Shown here: positions 33,113-42,440 of the stretch, in pieces
Layout: the number at the start of each line of letters is the position of its first letter
Position numbering within the stretch: the stretch's first letter is position 1
NCBI RefSeq assembly: GCF_018069625.1
Contig: NZ_CP072941.1
Coordinates: 4,898,001 to 4,962,000, forward strand
Length of the DNA stretch: 64,000 nucleotides
Direction of reading: 5' to 3'
From: Streptomyces yatensis
GTDB lineage: Bacteria > Actinomycetota > Actinomycetes > Streptomycetales > Streptomycetaceae
Program-made: the position numbers and the translations under genes
Notes under the pieces: model-generated
Databases searched by the model: none
Told to the model about the DNA's origin: nothing
The model's input: the letters and a program-made list of their open reading frames with translations, nothing else

Positions 33113-34207
33113 ATGACGCGGCTGATCGTGGCGGGGGGAGGTGGCGGGGACGCCGTTGCCGCCGCGGTGATCGACCGGGCTCTGTACGGGCCCGGTACGG
33201 CCGACGACCGGGCGGTGGTCCTGACCTACGCCTGGGACCGGCTGCTCGTCGACCCCGTCCCCGGACCCCGGGGAGCGGCCGACTTCACCGGGCTGCGGGC
33301 GCTCACGCCGAGCGTGTACGCCGTGCCCAAGGACGCGCGGCCGGTGGCGCCGGCCGGATCCACCCTGCCCCGGCTGGCCGCCGAGCTGCCGCACACCTTC
33401 GCGCTGCTCGACCCCCACCACGGGGTGGAAGGCATGGTCCGGCAACTGGAAGAGCTGATCGAGCACCTGGCCCCGGCCTCGATCGACCTGCTGGACGTGG
33501 GCGGCGACATCCTCGCGCGGGGCGATGAGCCGACGCTGCGCAGCCCGCTCGGGGACGCGCTGTCGCTTGCCGCGTGCGCGCAGGTGACCGCGGAGATCCG
33601 GCTCCTGGTCGCCGGGCCGGGGCTGGACGGGGAGCTCCCGGTGGACGTGCTGCGCGAACGGCTGGGGCCGGTGGTCCATACGCTCACCGCCGAGGACGTC
33701 GCGCCCATCGGTCCCGTCATGGAGTGGCATCCGTCGGAGGCCACCGGCATGCTCACGGCCACCGCGCGCGGGGTGCGCGGGCTGTGCGAGGTGCGGGACG
33801 CGGGGCTCACCATTCCGCTGACGGAGGACGGGCCCGTGGTCCATCAGGCGGATCTCGACGCCGCGTTCCGCCGCAACCGGCTCGCCGGGGCCATCGCCGA
33901 TACGACCGGTCTCGCCGAGGCCGAGCGGCACTGCCGGGACATCTGCGGATACTCGGAGATCGACTACGAGCGGGAGAAGGCCACGCGGTTCGGGGCGGCG
34001 CCCGAGGGCCCGTTCCGGCCCAGGGCCGTACTGGCCGGGGTCGCCCGCTTCGCGGAGGAGGCCCGCGCCCGCGGGGTCAGCCACACCACCTTCCGCCGCC
34101 TCACCGAGGCCCTGGGCCTGAGCGGTGTGCAACGCGCGGATCTACGGGCCCTGCTGATCGGGACTCAGCCGGAGGGGTACGACGACGCCCCGCTGTGGCG
34201 GCTGTGA
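33113..34207 (+). CDS. DUF1152 family protein
   Basis: The 364-residue soluble protein begins with a glycine-rich loop 'IVAGGGGGDAVAAAVI', typical of the family. The conserved 'YAWDRLLVDPVPGPR' and 'LLDVGGDILARGDEPTLRSPLGDALSLAA' segments follow; the Asp-Gly cluster looks like a nucleotide or metal site. The C-terminus is helical. Molecular function is not established. The gene stands alone after the transporter and before the tRNA-like locus. Confidence 0.88.
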   Translation: MTRLIVAGGGGGDAVAAAVIDRALYGPGTADDRAVVLTYAWDRLLVDPVPGPRGAADFTGLRALTPSVYAVPKDARPVAPAGSTLPRLAAELPHTFALLDPHHGVEGMVRQLEELIEHLAPASIDLLDVGGDILARGDEPTLRSPLGDALSLAACAQVTAEIRLLVAGPGLDGELPVDVLRERLGPVVHTLTAEDVAPIGPVMEWHPSEATGMLTATARGVRGLCEVRDAGLTIPLTEDGPVVHQADLDAAFRRNRLAGAIADTTGLAEAERHCRDICGYSEIDYEREKATRFGAAPEGPFRPRAVLAGVARFAEEARARGVSHTTFRRLTEALGLSGVQRADLRALLIGTQPEGYDDAPLWRL

Positions 34208-34221
34208 TCGCCCGGATGGGC

Positions 34222-34263
34222 TATAGTTGATCTCGCAACGCCGCCCCAACGGGGCGGGAGTTG
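34222..34263 (+). promoter_or_regulatory. Probable -10 box and leader hairpin of the tRNA-like RNA
   Basis: TATAGT at 34222-34227 is a good -10 hexamer; the -35 is weak. The following 34236-34263 can fold into a hairpin with CAAC/GTTG and CCGCCCC/GGGGCGG stems just before the tRNA-like part. Confidence 0.45.
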
Positions 34264-34265
34264 AT

Positions 34266-34334
34266 GCGTCGGTCGTCTAAGGAAAGATACTCGTCTCCAA
34301 ACGAGGGATGTAGGTGCAAGGCCTGCTCGGCGCT
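34266..34334 (+). ncRNA. tRNA-like RNA gene, anticodon-like CCA, non-canonical
   Basis: Sixty-nine bases fold into a full cloverleaf. The acceptor is GCGTCGG/TCGGCGC (7 pairs, two G-T), the D-arm GTCT-AAGGAA-AGAT, the anticodon arm CTCGT/ACGAG with a 6-base loop CTCCAA (one short; CCA would be Trp), and the T-arm GTAGG/CCTGC with loop TGCAAGG. Position 55 is G, giving GTGC in place of GTTC. The discriminator is T and CCA is not encoded. A -10 box and a strong terminator flank it, so it is probably transcribed. It could be a divergent tRNA, a tRNA-derived regulator or a decoy. Confidence 0.6.
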
Positions 34335-34343
34335 CCTTGGAGA

Positions 34344-34379
34344 AGTCCCTCCCCTGATCTTCGGGGGAGGGACTTTTTT
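34344..34379 (+). terminator. Strong terminator of the tRNA-like RNA
   Basis: AGTCCCTCCCC pairs with GGGGAGGGACT, followed by six T. Confidence 0.9.
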
Positions 34380-34421
34380 GTATGCCCGCACCGCACCCAC
34401 CGCACCCACCGCACCGCACCC

Positions 34422-35621
34422 TCAGCACCGCGTCGGCGTCGCCCTCGGCGGCCGCCCGCCCGGGTGGCGGTGGCGCCAGGTCCAGAAGACCACGGCGGAC
34501 ACCACGGACCAGCCCCCCAGCACCAGGAAGGGAAAGGGGTGCTGGTGGTGAGGGAAGTAGATCGCGGTGTGCTGGGCGTTGACCGAGGCACCCGGCGGGA
34601 GCCAGCGGCCGACGGTGCCCAGGAGTGAGGGGAGCAGGGGCCAGGAGACGGCGCCGCCGGAGGACGGGTTGCCGAGGATCACCATCACGCCCCAGGTGGG
34701 CAGGAGCGCCCAGCGCCCGAAGAGGACGTTGAACATGGAGAACACCAGCCCCGAGGTGAACATCGTCAACGCCAGGATCGCCCACGACTCCGCGAAGGGG
34801 AGCTGGAGCGCCTTCAGCCCCCAGTCCACGATCGCCGCGATCGAGAAGGCTCCGAGCATGGCGTACGCGACGTTGAAGCCGATCCGCTCGGCCGGGTTGA
34901 GCCCGGCGGCGTTGACGCTGAGCTGGATGGCGCCGAGGAAGCCGATGATCGTGGCGGCCAGGGAGATGTAGAAGACCGCGAGTCCGCGCGGGTCGCCGGG
35001 CTGCAGCGGTTTCAGATCCCTGACCGTGACGGGCACCCCGGAGGCCCGGCCCACCCTGCTACCGGCCTGGCTGAGCACCTGGGCCACGGTCGCCCCCGCC
35101 GCGCCCGCGACATCGAGCTCGACGCCATGGTCGCGCGCCCGCAGGATCGCGAAGACCCGCTGCTCCTCCAGGGACCAGTGGGCCTTCGCATAGCTGGGGT
35201 AGGGGTGCAGCTTGAGGGACGCGTTCAGGGCCTTTTCCATCCCGGTGAGGAACTGGTTCCGCACGGCGGAGTCGTCATCGGTGGTCACGATGGCGGTGGG
35301 GATGTTCCGGGGGGTGGGATTGGCGAAGGCGAAGGTGTACGAGCCCGCGAAGAGCCCCGCGCCGGCGGAGATGAGCAGCACGATGACGGTCGCGGGGAAG
35401 AAGGGGGTGCGCTTGAAGCGGGCCCACCGGGAGAGCCGGTCCGCCCCGCCGTTGCCCGCGTCCACCCCGTCCCCGCCGTTGCCCGCGTCCGCCCTGTCCC
35501 TGCCCCGGCCCCTCCCCGCGTCCGCCCCGCCCTTGCCCTCGCGCGCATCACCCCCATCCCCGCCCTTGCCCTCGCCCGCGTCGCCCCCGCCCGCGCCTTC
35601 GCCGCTTTCGTCGTCCGCCAT
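34422..35621 (-). CDS. ABC-2-type/YhgE-like integral membrane protein
   Basis: The 399-residue protein has a Gly/Asp-rich low-complexity N-terminus of about 60 residues and a first membrane segment ('FFPATVIVLLISAGAGLFAG'). An outer domain of about 130 residues follows, then a cluster of five or six membrane segments ending near 'VLGGWSVVSAVVFWTW'. The arrangement, with 'GNPSSGGAVSWPLLPSLLGTVGRWLPPGA', is that of the permease-like DUF3533/YhgE-Pip group related to ABC-2 exporters. No ATPase gene is adjacent. Export or envelope stress role is possible but unproven. Confidence 0.75.
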   Translation of the reverse strand: MADDESGEGAGGGDAGEGKGGDGGDAREGKGGADAGRGRGRDRADAGNGGDGVDAGNGGADRLSRWARFKRTPFFPATVIVLLISAGAGLFAGSYTFAFANPTPRNIPTAIVTTDDDSAVRNQFLTGMEKALNASLKLHPYPSYAKAHWSLEEQRVFAILRARDHGVELDVAGAAGATVAQVLSQAGSRVGRASGVPVTVRDLKPLQPGDPRGLAVFYISLAATIIGFLGAIQLSVNAAGLNPAERIGFNVAYAMLGAFSIAAIVDWGLKALQLPFAESWAILALTMFTSGLVFSMFNVLFGRWALLPTWGVMVILGNPSSGGAVSWPLLPSLLGTVGRWLPPGASVNAQHTAIYFPHHQHPFPFLVLGGWSVVSAVVFWTWRHRHPGGRPPRATPTRC

Positions 35622-35731
35622 GCGTCCACGCTAGAACGGACAATCCCGGCATACCGCACGACGTGGCCCGGACAACACCCGGCGGAAATGGTTCGCCAGT
35701 CGTTTTGCCGAGGTGAGATCCTGGGATCCGT

Positions 35732-38700
35732 ATGTCCACCACGCCTGCCCCCGCCCTGCCCGCCCTGCTGGAGCGGCTGCCCGAGCTGATGCTGCGCGAC
35801 CAGCAGCGGCTGGGACGCCGGCTCGACGGTGCGCGCCGGATCCGTAAACCCGAGGCCCGAGCGGCCGTGCTCGGTGAGATCACCGAGGAGATCACGCGTG
35901 CCGAGCTGCGGGTCGCGGACCGCCGCGCCGCCGTGCCGGCCATCACCTATCCGGAAGAGCTGCCGGTCAGCCAGAAGAAGGACGCGATCCTCGAGGCCGT
36001 CCGGGATCACCAGGTGGTGATCGTCGCAGGTGAGACCGGCTCCGGGAAGACCACCCAGATTCCGAAGATCTGTCTGGAGCTGGGGCGCGGCGTCAAGGGA
36101 CTTATTGGCCATACGCAGCCGCGCCGTATCGCCGCCCGCACCGTGGCCGAGCGCATCGCCGAGGAGCTGCGGTCGCCGCTGGGCGAGTCCGTCGGCTGGA
36201 AGGTCCGCTTCACCGATCAGGTGGGCCAGGACACCCACGTCAAGCTGATGACCGACGGCATTCTGCTCGCCGAGATCCAGACCGACCGCGAGCTGCGCCA
36301 GTACGACACGATCATCATCGACGAGGCCCATGAGCGCAGCCTCAACATCGACTTCCTGCTGGGCTATCTGGCCCAGCTACTGCCCCGCCGCCCCGACCTC
36401 AAGGTCGTGATCACCTCCGCCACCATCGACCCGGAGCGCTTTTCCCGCCATTTCGGCGACGCGCCGATCGTCGAGGTGAGCGGGCGTACGTATCCGGTCG
36501 AGGTGCGCTACCGCCCGCTGCTCGAGGAGGGCGGCGAGGACAGCGACCGCGACCAGATCACCGCGATCTGCGACGCGGTCGACGAGCTCCAGGCCGAGGG
36601 GCCCGGCGACATCCTGGTCTTCCTCTCCGGTGAGCGGGAGATCCGCGACACCGCCGACGCGCTGAACAAGAAGAAGCTCCCGGTCACCGAGGTCCTTCCG
36701 CTGTACGCCCGGCTGTCGCACGCCGAGCAGCACCGGGTCTTCCAGAGACACACCGGCCGCCGGATCGTGCTGGCGACCAACGTCGCCGAGACCTCGCTGA
36801 CCGTCCCCGGTATCCGCTATGTGATCGACCCGGGCGCCGCCCGGATCTCCCGCTACAGCCATCGCACCAAGGTCCAGCGGCTGCCCATCGAGCCGATCTC
36901 CCAGGCCAGCGCCAATCAGCGCAAGGGCCGCTGCGGCCGGACCAGCGACGGCATCTGCATCCGGCTGTACTCCGAGGACGACTTCCTCACCCGCCCGGAG
37001 TTCACCGACGCCGAGATCCTCCGGACCAATCTGGCCTCCGTCATCCTCCAGATGACCGCCGCCGGCCTCGGCGACATCGAGAAGTTCCCCTTCATCGACC
37101 CGCCGGACCGCCGCAACGTCAAGGACGGCGTCCAGCTCCTGGAGGAGCTGCACGCCCTGGACAGCAAGCAGAAGGACCCGCGCAAGCGGCTCACCCAGGT
37201 CGGCCGGAAGCTGGCCCAGCTCCCGGTGGACCCGCGGCTGGCCCGGATGGTGCTGGAGGCGGATCGCAACGGCTGTGTCCGCGAGGTCATGGTGATCGCG
37301 GCGGCGCTGTCCATCCAGGACCCGCGCGAGCGCCCCTCGGACAAGCAGCAGCAGGCGGATCAGCAGCACGCCCGGTTCAAGGACGAGTCCAGCGACTTCC
37401 TGGCCTTCCTCAATCTGTGGAAGTACATCCGCGAGCGGCAGAAGGAGCTGTCCTCCTCCGCCTTCCGCCGGATGTGCCGCAATGAATTCCTCAACTACCT
37501 GCGCATACGCGAATGGCAGGACATCTACAGCCAGCTGCGCACGGTCGCCAAGACCATGGACATCCATATGTCCGAGCAGGACGCGGCGCCCGATCACGTC
37601 CATACGTCGCTGCTGGCGGGGCTGCTGTCCCATGTGGGCCTCAAGGACACCGACAAGAACGAGTATCTGGGCGCGCGCGGCGCCAAGTTCGCGGTGTTCC
37701 CCGGCTCGGCGCTGTTCAAGAAGCCGCCGCGCTGGGTGATGTCGGCGGAGCTGGTGGAGACGTCCCGGCTGTGGGCGCGGGTCAACGCGAAGATCGAGCC
37801 GGAGTGGATCGAGCCGCTCGCCCAGCACCTGGTCAAGCGCACCTACAGCGAGCCGCACTGGGAGCAGAAGCAGGCCGCGGTGATGGCGTATGAGCGGGTC
37901 ACGCTCTACGGGGTGCCGATCGTCGCCCAGCGGAAGGTCAACTACGGCCGGATCGACCCGGAGACCAGCCGCGATCTGTTCATCCGCAACGCCCTGGTGG
38001 AGGGTGACTGGCGCACCCACCACCAGTTCTTCCACGACAACCGCAAGTTGCTGGGCGAGGTCGAGGAGCTGGAGCACCGGGCCCGGCGCCGCGACATCCT
38101 GGTGGACGACGAGACCCTCTTCGACTTCTACGACCAGCGGATCCCCGAGCATGTGGTCTCCGGCGCCCATTTCGACTCCTGGTGGAAGCACAAGCAACGC
38201 GAAGGAGGGACTGCGCCGGAGCTTCTCAACTTCGAGAAGTCGATGCTCATCAACGAGCGGGCGCAGGACATCACCAAGGACGCCTATCCGGACTCCTGGC
38301 GCCAGGGGAAGCTCAAGTTCAAGGTGACCTATCAATTCGAGCCGGGGGCGGACGCGGACGGTGTGACCGTCCATATCCCGCTGCAGGTGCTCAATCAGGT
38401 CACCGCGGACGGTTTCGACTGGCAGATTCCGGGGCTTCGGGAGGATCTGGTCACCGAGCTGATCCGCTCGCTGCCCAAACCGGTGCGCCGTCACTACGTC
38501 CCGGCGCCGAACTATGCCAAGCGCTTCCTGGAAAGCGCTGTCCCCCTCCAGGAGCCGCTGACGGCGGCGCTCGGACGTGAGCTCCAGCGGATGGTGGGCG
38601 TACGGATCGAGGCGGAGGACTGGGACCTGTCGAAGGTCCCCGACCACCTCAAGGTCACCTTCCGGGTGGTGGACGAGCGGCGCCGCAAGCTGGCCGAGGA

Positions 38701-39667
38701 CAAGGACCTGGAGGTGCTGCGGCAGCGGCTGCGGCCGAAGACCCGGGCCGCGATCTCCAAGGCGTTCGAGTCCTCCAAGGAGGGCGTGGGGATCGAGCAG
38801 CGCGGCGGGCTGACCCGGTGGACGGTCGGGACGCTGCCGCGCACCTTCGAGACGCGCCGCGGCGGCCAGCCGGTCAAGGCGTATCCGGCGCTCGTCGACG
38901 AGGGCGCCTCGGTGGCCCTGCGGCTCTTCGACACCGAGGCCGAGCAGCGGGAGGCGATGTGGCGGGGGACGCGTCGGCTGATCCTGCTCCAGCTGCCGTC
39001 CAGCCCGGCCAAGTTCGTCCAGGGCAAGCTCTCCAACCAGGCCAAGCTGGCGCTCTCCAGCAGCCCGCACGGCGGTGTGCAGGCGCTCTTCGAGGACTGC
39101 GTGGCCGCGGCGGCCGACCGGCTGATCGCGGCCCACGGCGGCCCCGCCTGGGACGAGGAGTCGTTCCGCAAGCTCTTCGACGCGGTGCGCAGCGACATCA
39201 CGGACGCCACGCTGGACACCGTGCGCAAGGTCCAGGAGGTGCTGGCGGCCTGGCAGTCGTGCGAGCGGCGGCTGAAGACCACCAGCAGCCCGGTGCTGCT
39301 GCCGTCCCTCACGGACATCAGGGAGCAGCTCTCGGAGCTCATCACGCCGGGCTTCGTGACCGCGCACGGCGTACGGCGGCTTCCGGACCTCATGCGCTAT
39401 CTGGTGGCCGTGGACCGGCGGCTGCAGCAGCTTCCGGGCAACGCCGACCGGGACCGCGCCCGGATGGCGAAGGTGCACGAGATGCGGGACGAGTACGCCT
39501 GGCTGCTGGAGCAGTTCCCGCCCGGGCGCCCGGTGCCCCAGGAGGCGCTGGAGATCCGCTGGATGATCGAGGAATTGCGGGTCAGCTACTTCGCGCACGC
39601 CCTCGGCACGGCCTATCCGGTGTCCGACAAGCGCATCGTGAAGGCCATCGACGCGGCGGCGCCGTAA
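35732..39667 (+). CDS. hrpA: ATP-dependent RNA helicase HrpA
   Basis: The 1311-residue DEAH-box helicase has the bacterial HrpA layout and length. After an N-terminal region come 'GETGSGKTTQ' (100-109), DEAH at 197-200, 'TSATIDPERFSRHF', 'LATNVAETSLTVPGI' and 'QRKGRCGRTSDGICIRLYS'. The helicase-associated and OB-fold domains and the long C-terminal DUF3418 region follow ('RVNAKIEPEWIEPLAQHLVKR' onward). It remodels RNA or stalled ribosome complexes. It is monocistronic, with tRNA-Asp downstream. Confidence 0.96.
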   Translation: MSTTPAPALPALLERLPELMLRDQQRLGRRLDGARRIRKPEARAAVLGEITEEITRAELRVADRRAAVPAITYPEELPVSQKKDAILEAVRDHQVVIVAGETGSGKTTQIPKICLELGRGVKGLIGHTQPRRIAARTVAERIAEELRSPLGESVGWKVRFTDQVGQDTHVKLMTDGILLAEIQTDRELRQYDTIIIDEAHERSLNIDFLLGYLAQLLPRRPDLKVVITSATIDPERFSRHFGDAPIVEVSGRTYPVEVRYRPLLEEGGEDSDRDQITAICDAVDELQAEGPGDILVFLSGEREIRDTADALNKKKLPVTEVLPLYARLSHAEQHRVFQRHTGRRIVLATNVAETSLTVPGIRYVIDPGAARISRYSHRTKVQRLPIEPISQASANQRKGRCGRTSDGICIRLYSEDDFLTRPEFTDAEILRTNLASVILQMTAAGLGDIEKFPFIDPPDRRNVKDGVQLLEELHALDSKQKDPRKRLTQVGRKLAQLPVDPRLARMVLEADRNGCVREVMVIAAALSIQDPRERPSDKQQQADQQHARFKDESSDFLAFLNLWKYIRERQKELSSSAFRRMCRNEFLNYLRIREWQDIYSQLRTVAKTMDIHMSEQDAAPDHVHTSLLAGLLSHVGLKDTDKNEYLGARGAKFAVFPGSALFKKPPRWVMSAELVETSRLWARVNAKIEPEWIEPLAQHLVKRTYSEPHWEQKQAAVMAYERVTLYGVPIVAQRKVNYGRIDPETSRDLFIRNALVEGDWRTHHQFFHDNRKLLGEVEELEHRARRRDILVDDETLFDFYDQRIPEHVVSGAHFDSWWKHKQREGGTAPELLNFEKSMLINERAQDITKDAYPDSWRQGKLKFKVTYQFEPGADADGVTVHIPLQVLNQVTADGFDWQIPGLREDLVTELIRSLPKPVRRHYVPAPNYAKRFLESAVPLQEPLTAALGRELQRMVGVRIEAEDWDLSKVPDHLKVTFRVVDERRRKLAEDKDLEVLRQRLRPKTRAAISKAFESSKEGVGIEQRGGLTRWTVGTLPRTFETRRGGQPVKAYPALVDEGASVALRLFDTEAEQREAMWRGTRRLILLQLPSSPAKFVQGKLSNQAKLALSSSPHGGVQALFEDCVAAAADRLIAAHGGPAWDEESFRKLFDAVRSDITDATLDTVRKVQEVLAAWQSCERRLKTTSSPVLLPSLTDIREQLSELITPGFVTAHGVRRLPDLMRYLVAVDRRLQQLPGNADRDRARMAKVHEMRDEYAWLLEQFPPGRPVPQEALEIRWMIEELRVSYFAHALGTAYPVSDKRIVKAIDAAAP

Positions 39668-39805
39668 GGGTGTCCCAGGGGCTCCGGCGGCCCGCCGGAG
39701 CCCCGCCGGGCGCGAGTTCGACCGCACCCCCTGACCTGCTGTAGAGTCTGCATCGCAGCGCACACCGGCGCGGCGCGGGGCGACGAAGTCGCAGGCGCCA
39801 CTGTT

Positions 39806-39880
39806 GGTCCTGTGGAGCAGTTTGGAGTGCTCGCCACCCTGTCAAGGTGGAGGCCGCGGGTTCAAATCCCGTCAGGACCG
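39806..39880 (+). tRNA. tRNA-Asp (anticodon GTC), copy 2
   Basis: The 75-base gene is identical to the one at 28567. A TAGAGT -10 box lies at 39742-39747. Confidence 0.97.
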
Positions 39881-39889
39881 CTTAACCGG

Positions 39890-39922
39890 AAGGCCCGGAT
39901 CCGTATATGGATCCGGGCCTTT
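39890..39922 (+). terminator. Terminator of tRNA-Asp copy 2
   Basis: AAGGCCCGGATCC and GGATCCGGGCCTT form a perfect 13-base stem, followed by ttggcg. Confidence 0.85.
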
Positions 39923-39996
39923 GGCGTCTTGACGGCACACCGCCCCCAGAGGTACCCAAGCTAAAAGGCGCGGGGGGCGCGCGGGAGGTGCGGCGT

Positions 39997-40245
39997 ATGA
40001 CGACGTCCGCGAGGCATGAGACCAGGGCGCTGCTGCGCGCCCATCTGGCGGCCGCCGCGGGCTACCGCCACTTCACCCGGCACTGCCCGATCTGCCATCG
40101 CCTGCTGCGGCTGGCGATGGAGCCCTCGGCGGCCGACGAGGCGGGTGACAGGGCCGGCGACGGGGCCGGCAGCGGAGTGGGGGAGGAGGCCGGCGACGGG
40201 GCCGGCCATGAGGCGACGGCCGCCGCTCCACCGTCAACTCGGTAA
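39997..40245 (+). CDS. Small CxxC protein of Streptomyces (possibly DUF6274)
   Basis: The 82-residue protein starts after GGGAGGTG. The N-terminal half is conserved-looking: 'ETRALLRAHLAAAAGYRHFTRHCPICHRLLRLAME', a helix with a CPIC motif plus flanking His residues that could bind zinc. The C-terminal half is a low-complexity Gly/Ala/Asp repeat. From memory this is the family numbered DUF6274 next to bldC. Function unknown. Confidence 0.7.
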   Translation: MTTSARHETRALLRAHLAAAAGYRHFTRHCPICHRLLRLAMEPSAADEAGDRAGDGAGSGVGEEAGDGAGHEATAAAPPSTR

Positions 40246-40377
40246 GCCCTTACCGCAGTTGCCCTTTAGCGCAACCAGTGAGCGCGAGGCAATGGTTGGG
40301 CAGTGTGACGGGAGTCACCGAATGAGTTTCCGGAGTGAGGGAACTTACACCCCGCTCACCATGGGTCAATTTAATAT

Positions 40378-40389
40378 GTGCAATTGCAC
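40378..40389. promoter_or_regulatory. Perfect 12-base palindrome GTGCAATTGCAC
   Basis: It is a perfect dyad in an AT-rich island (with 'caatttaatat' just before) between two convergent genes. It could be a regulator site; nothing else supports a specific binder. Confidence 0.35.
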
Positions 40390-40553
40390 CGTCTGTCCGT
40401 GGCTCCCGAACGATCCCCGAACGCCCCCCGGGGGACTCCCCGAGAGCCTCCGGGAGACACCGCGGGACACCCCCGGGCAAGCCGAACGATTGCCCCTCCA
40501 GGGCCACTTGCGACCCCTGTGGAGGCACCCTCCGGAAGGCCGTTCCCGGGCAT

Positions 40554-40592
40554 AAAAAGATCGCGCCGGACCCGGCGGAGTCCAGCGCGATC
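40554..40592 (-). terminator. Terminator of bldC
   Basis: On the minus strand GATCGCGC pairs with GCGCGATC around a GC-rich inner part, followed by five T. Confidence 0.85.
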
Positions 40593-40707
40593 AACGACGC
40601 ACCCATGTCGAGCGGTGGCGGGCCTGTTGGGGCAGGCACCCGTCGTGTGGAGCTATACAGGCGAAAACCGGGCTGGGGGGCCCGGAAATGCCCGGTTATG
40701 CGGTTGT

Positions 40708-40914
40708 TCAGGCCTCGCTGCGCTGCTGCGGGATGCCCGCCAGAAGTGCACGGACCTCCGCTTCGCGGTAGCGCCGATGCCCTCCGAGCGTGCGGATGGA
40801 CGTGAGTTTGCCCGCCTTCGCCCAGCGAGTGACCGTCTTCGGGTCCACGCGGAACATCGTGGCAACCTCAGCCGGGGTCAGCAGCGGCTCGGCATCAGGG
40901 GTGCGAGCGGTCAT
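40708..40914 (-). CDS. bldC: Developmental regulator BldC (MerR-like)
   Basis: The 68-residue protein is a single MerR-type winged helix-turn-helix: 'LLTPAEVATMFRVDPKTVTRW', then wing 'IRTLGGHRRYREAEVRALL'. It has no effector or dimerisation helix. Length and sequence agree with Streptomyces BldC as I remember it (SCO4091). BldC binds head-to-tail on direct repeats and delays sporulation by controlling developmental genes. GAGGAGG stands before the ATG. Confidence 0.97.
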   Translation of the reverse strand: MTARTPDAEPLLTPAEVATMFRVDPKTVTRWAKAGKLTSIRTLGGHRRYREAEVRALLAGIPQQRSEA

Positions 40915-41412
40915 GAGCGGCCTCCTCGGGAGAACCGAACCATCACGGTTCTTTCCTCTAAATTCTGCACCTTGACCCACGTTGCCCGAAATGGCGGACG
41001 CGGGCCGAGTCGGTTATAGGACGAACGGCTTGTCCTCGGCACTACAACTACACCATCTGTCCAGCCCCGTCGGCCAAACCGATGGAATTGCCCTCTCAGG
41101 TGTCCAACCTCAACGGAAGCCGATGGACCATGCCATAGCGGACAGTCACGCGGCCGTGACGATCAGTCACATCAGGATCAGGGGTAGCCAGATCCATCAA
41201 GGAGTGCAATACCGATGAATCCGCCCATAGTTGGGCGGAAGGAGTCCCTCCCGGACTCCTTGTCCTATTTTGACACGAGGATGGGTGATTACCGCAAGGC
41301 CCGAAGTCAGTGCTTTAGGTCACGATTGAGGCAATGGCCCGGATCGGGACCTACGTCCCCGTCTGCTCCGGTCGACCGTCGAACCGGCCACCCGGCGCCG
41401 CTCCGGCCGGGC
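40915..41412. other. bldC upstream region with tandem hairpins
   Basis: The left part is the bldC leader and promoter, with AT-rich patches at about 40,950-40,975. At 41221-41261 two hairpins stand side by side (CCGCCCA/TGGGCGG and AAGGAGTCC/GGACTCCTT); they probably end transcription of the gene at 41413. An inverted repeat GTCACG/CGTGAC lies at 41145-41160. No gene is seen. Confidence 0.55.
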
Positions 41413-42345
41413 TCAGCTCGCGTTCTGCCGCCCACGGATCACGCTCCAGCGGTCGGTCAGCCGCTCGTACGCGCTGCCCGCCCGCTCCCCGTCCCCGTCG
41501 CGCAGCGCCGCGAGGCCCTCCGCCACATCCGCGGCCGAGTGGTCCTCCTCCAGCTGCCCGGCGGGCAGGGTGTGGACCAGACCGCCGTAGTCCAGCTCGA
41601 CCAGCGACCGGGGGTGGAACTCCTCGAGCCACCGGCCGACGTCCACCAGCCCGTCGATCAGCGGCCCCTCGCCGAGGGACTCCTTGAGCACCTTAAGGCC
41701 ACGCGCAACCCGGCGCCTGGCCTGGACCATCGGAGTGCGGTAACGGAGGATGAGTCCCTCGTCACCCTTGGTGAATTCGCGCTCCTCGTCCCCGAAGAGC
41801 ACGAACCAGCGCACCGGCACATGCCAGGTGGCCGACCGGATCCACGGCCGGGCGTCCGGGTTGCGCTCCAGCCACCGCTCGAAGTCCGCCACCGCCTGCC
41901 GGCGCACCACCGGGGGCAGGGCCGCGTCCAGGAGGGGCCCGGGAAGGCGCTCCGGCAGCTCTTCCAGGGCCAGCCAGCCCCTCAGCCGCGTACGCCACGG
42001 ACAGACGCATGTGACGCCGTCCACGAGCGCCACGAAGGCGTCCGCGCTCTCGTGCACCGGAACCGCCACCGGCGGGACCGGCAGGAGGTCCGCGAGCGAG
42101 CGGCGCAGCTCGTCCTGCGCACCCGGCAGGTCGTCGCGCTTGGCATACCGCGCCCAGTGCGATCGCTCCGGCTCCGGAAACGCTGCCAGTGGCTCATAGA
42201 CCCGGAGATACGCCGCGTACGGGACAATCACCGAAGACGCCAAGGTCACACGCGCTCCCTCAAGGCTGAGACCACCGCCAGGGGCTCCCTTACCCCCACC
42301 TGACGGCATCGTCCCATGCCCGCTATCCGGACTCGTCGGGGACAT
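41413..42345 (-). CDS. Conserved actinobacterial hypothetical protein between bldC and vdh
   Basis: The 310-residue soluble protein has a Gly-rich N-terminus and no signal peptide. Segments such as '[20 protein letters not shown]', '[13 protein letters not shown]' and '[21 protein letters not shown]' look well preserved. The family occurs at this same place in Streptomyces genomes (SCO4090 from memory). It is divergent from vdh. No catalytic motif or known fold is evident. It ends in front of two hairpins. Confidence 0.75.
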   Translation of the reverse strand: MSPTSPDSGHGTMPSGGGKGAPGGGLSLEGARVTLASSVIVPYAAYLRVYEPLAAFPEPERSHWARYAKRDDLPGAQDELRRSLADLLPVPPVAVPVHESADAFVALVDGVTCVCPWRTRLRGWLALEELPERLPGPLLDAALPPVVRRQAVADFERWLERNPDARPWIRSATWHVPVRWFVLFGDEEREFTKGDEGLILRYRTPMVQARRRVARGLKVLKESLGEGPLIDGLVDVGRWLEEFHPRSLVELDYGGLVHTLPAGQLEEDHSAADVAEGLAALRDGDGERAGSAYERLTDRWSVIRGRQNAS

Positions 42346-42440
42346 GGCCGATCCCCTGGGGCCCCAGGGCTTACGCTCTTGCCCACGGCCCTCCCCACCA
42401 GCCAGGAGGGCGTCTACCCCGACCTATGGGAGTCACCACC

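Larger units (their letters stand above)
40246..40707. other. Intergenic region downstream of bldC
   Basis: It separates the convergent CxxC gene and bldC. It contains an AT-rich patch with a palindrome near 40,380, a run of alternating CCCCGGGGG/CCTCCGGGAG hairpin-forming motifs at about 40,425-40,475, and the bldC terminator. No supported gene is present. Confidence 0.5.

Noticed and set aside
34389..34582. Small protein gene after the terminator of the tRNA-like RNA
   Set aside because: The frame is His/Pro/Ala low complexity, overlaps the membrane-protein gene in antisense and has no ribosome site.
36377..39763. Very long open frame antisense to hrpA, and similar ones opposite other genes (e.g. 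1063-2427, 21518-24838, 45418-48042)
   Set aside because: They follow from the GC bias of third codon positions in the real genes. Their products are low-complexity, without domains or ribosome sites.
28567..39880. The two identical tRNA-Asp genes as ends of a mobile element
   Set aside because: The genes are complete and identical, flanks differ outside the tRNA, and the region between contains core genes such as hrpA; ordinary tRNA gene duplication explains them.
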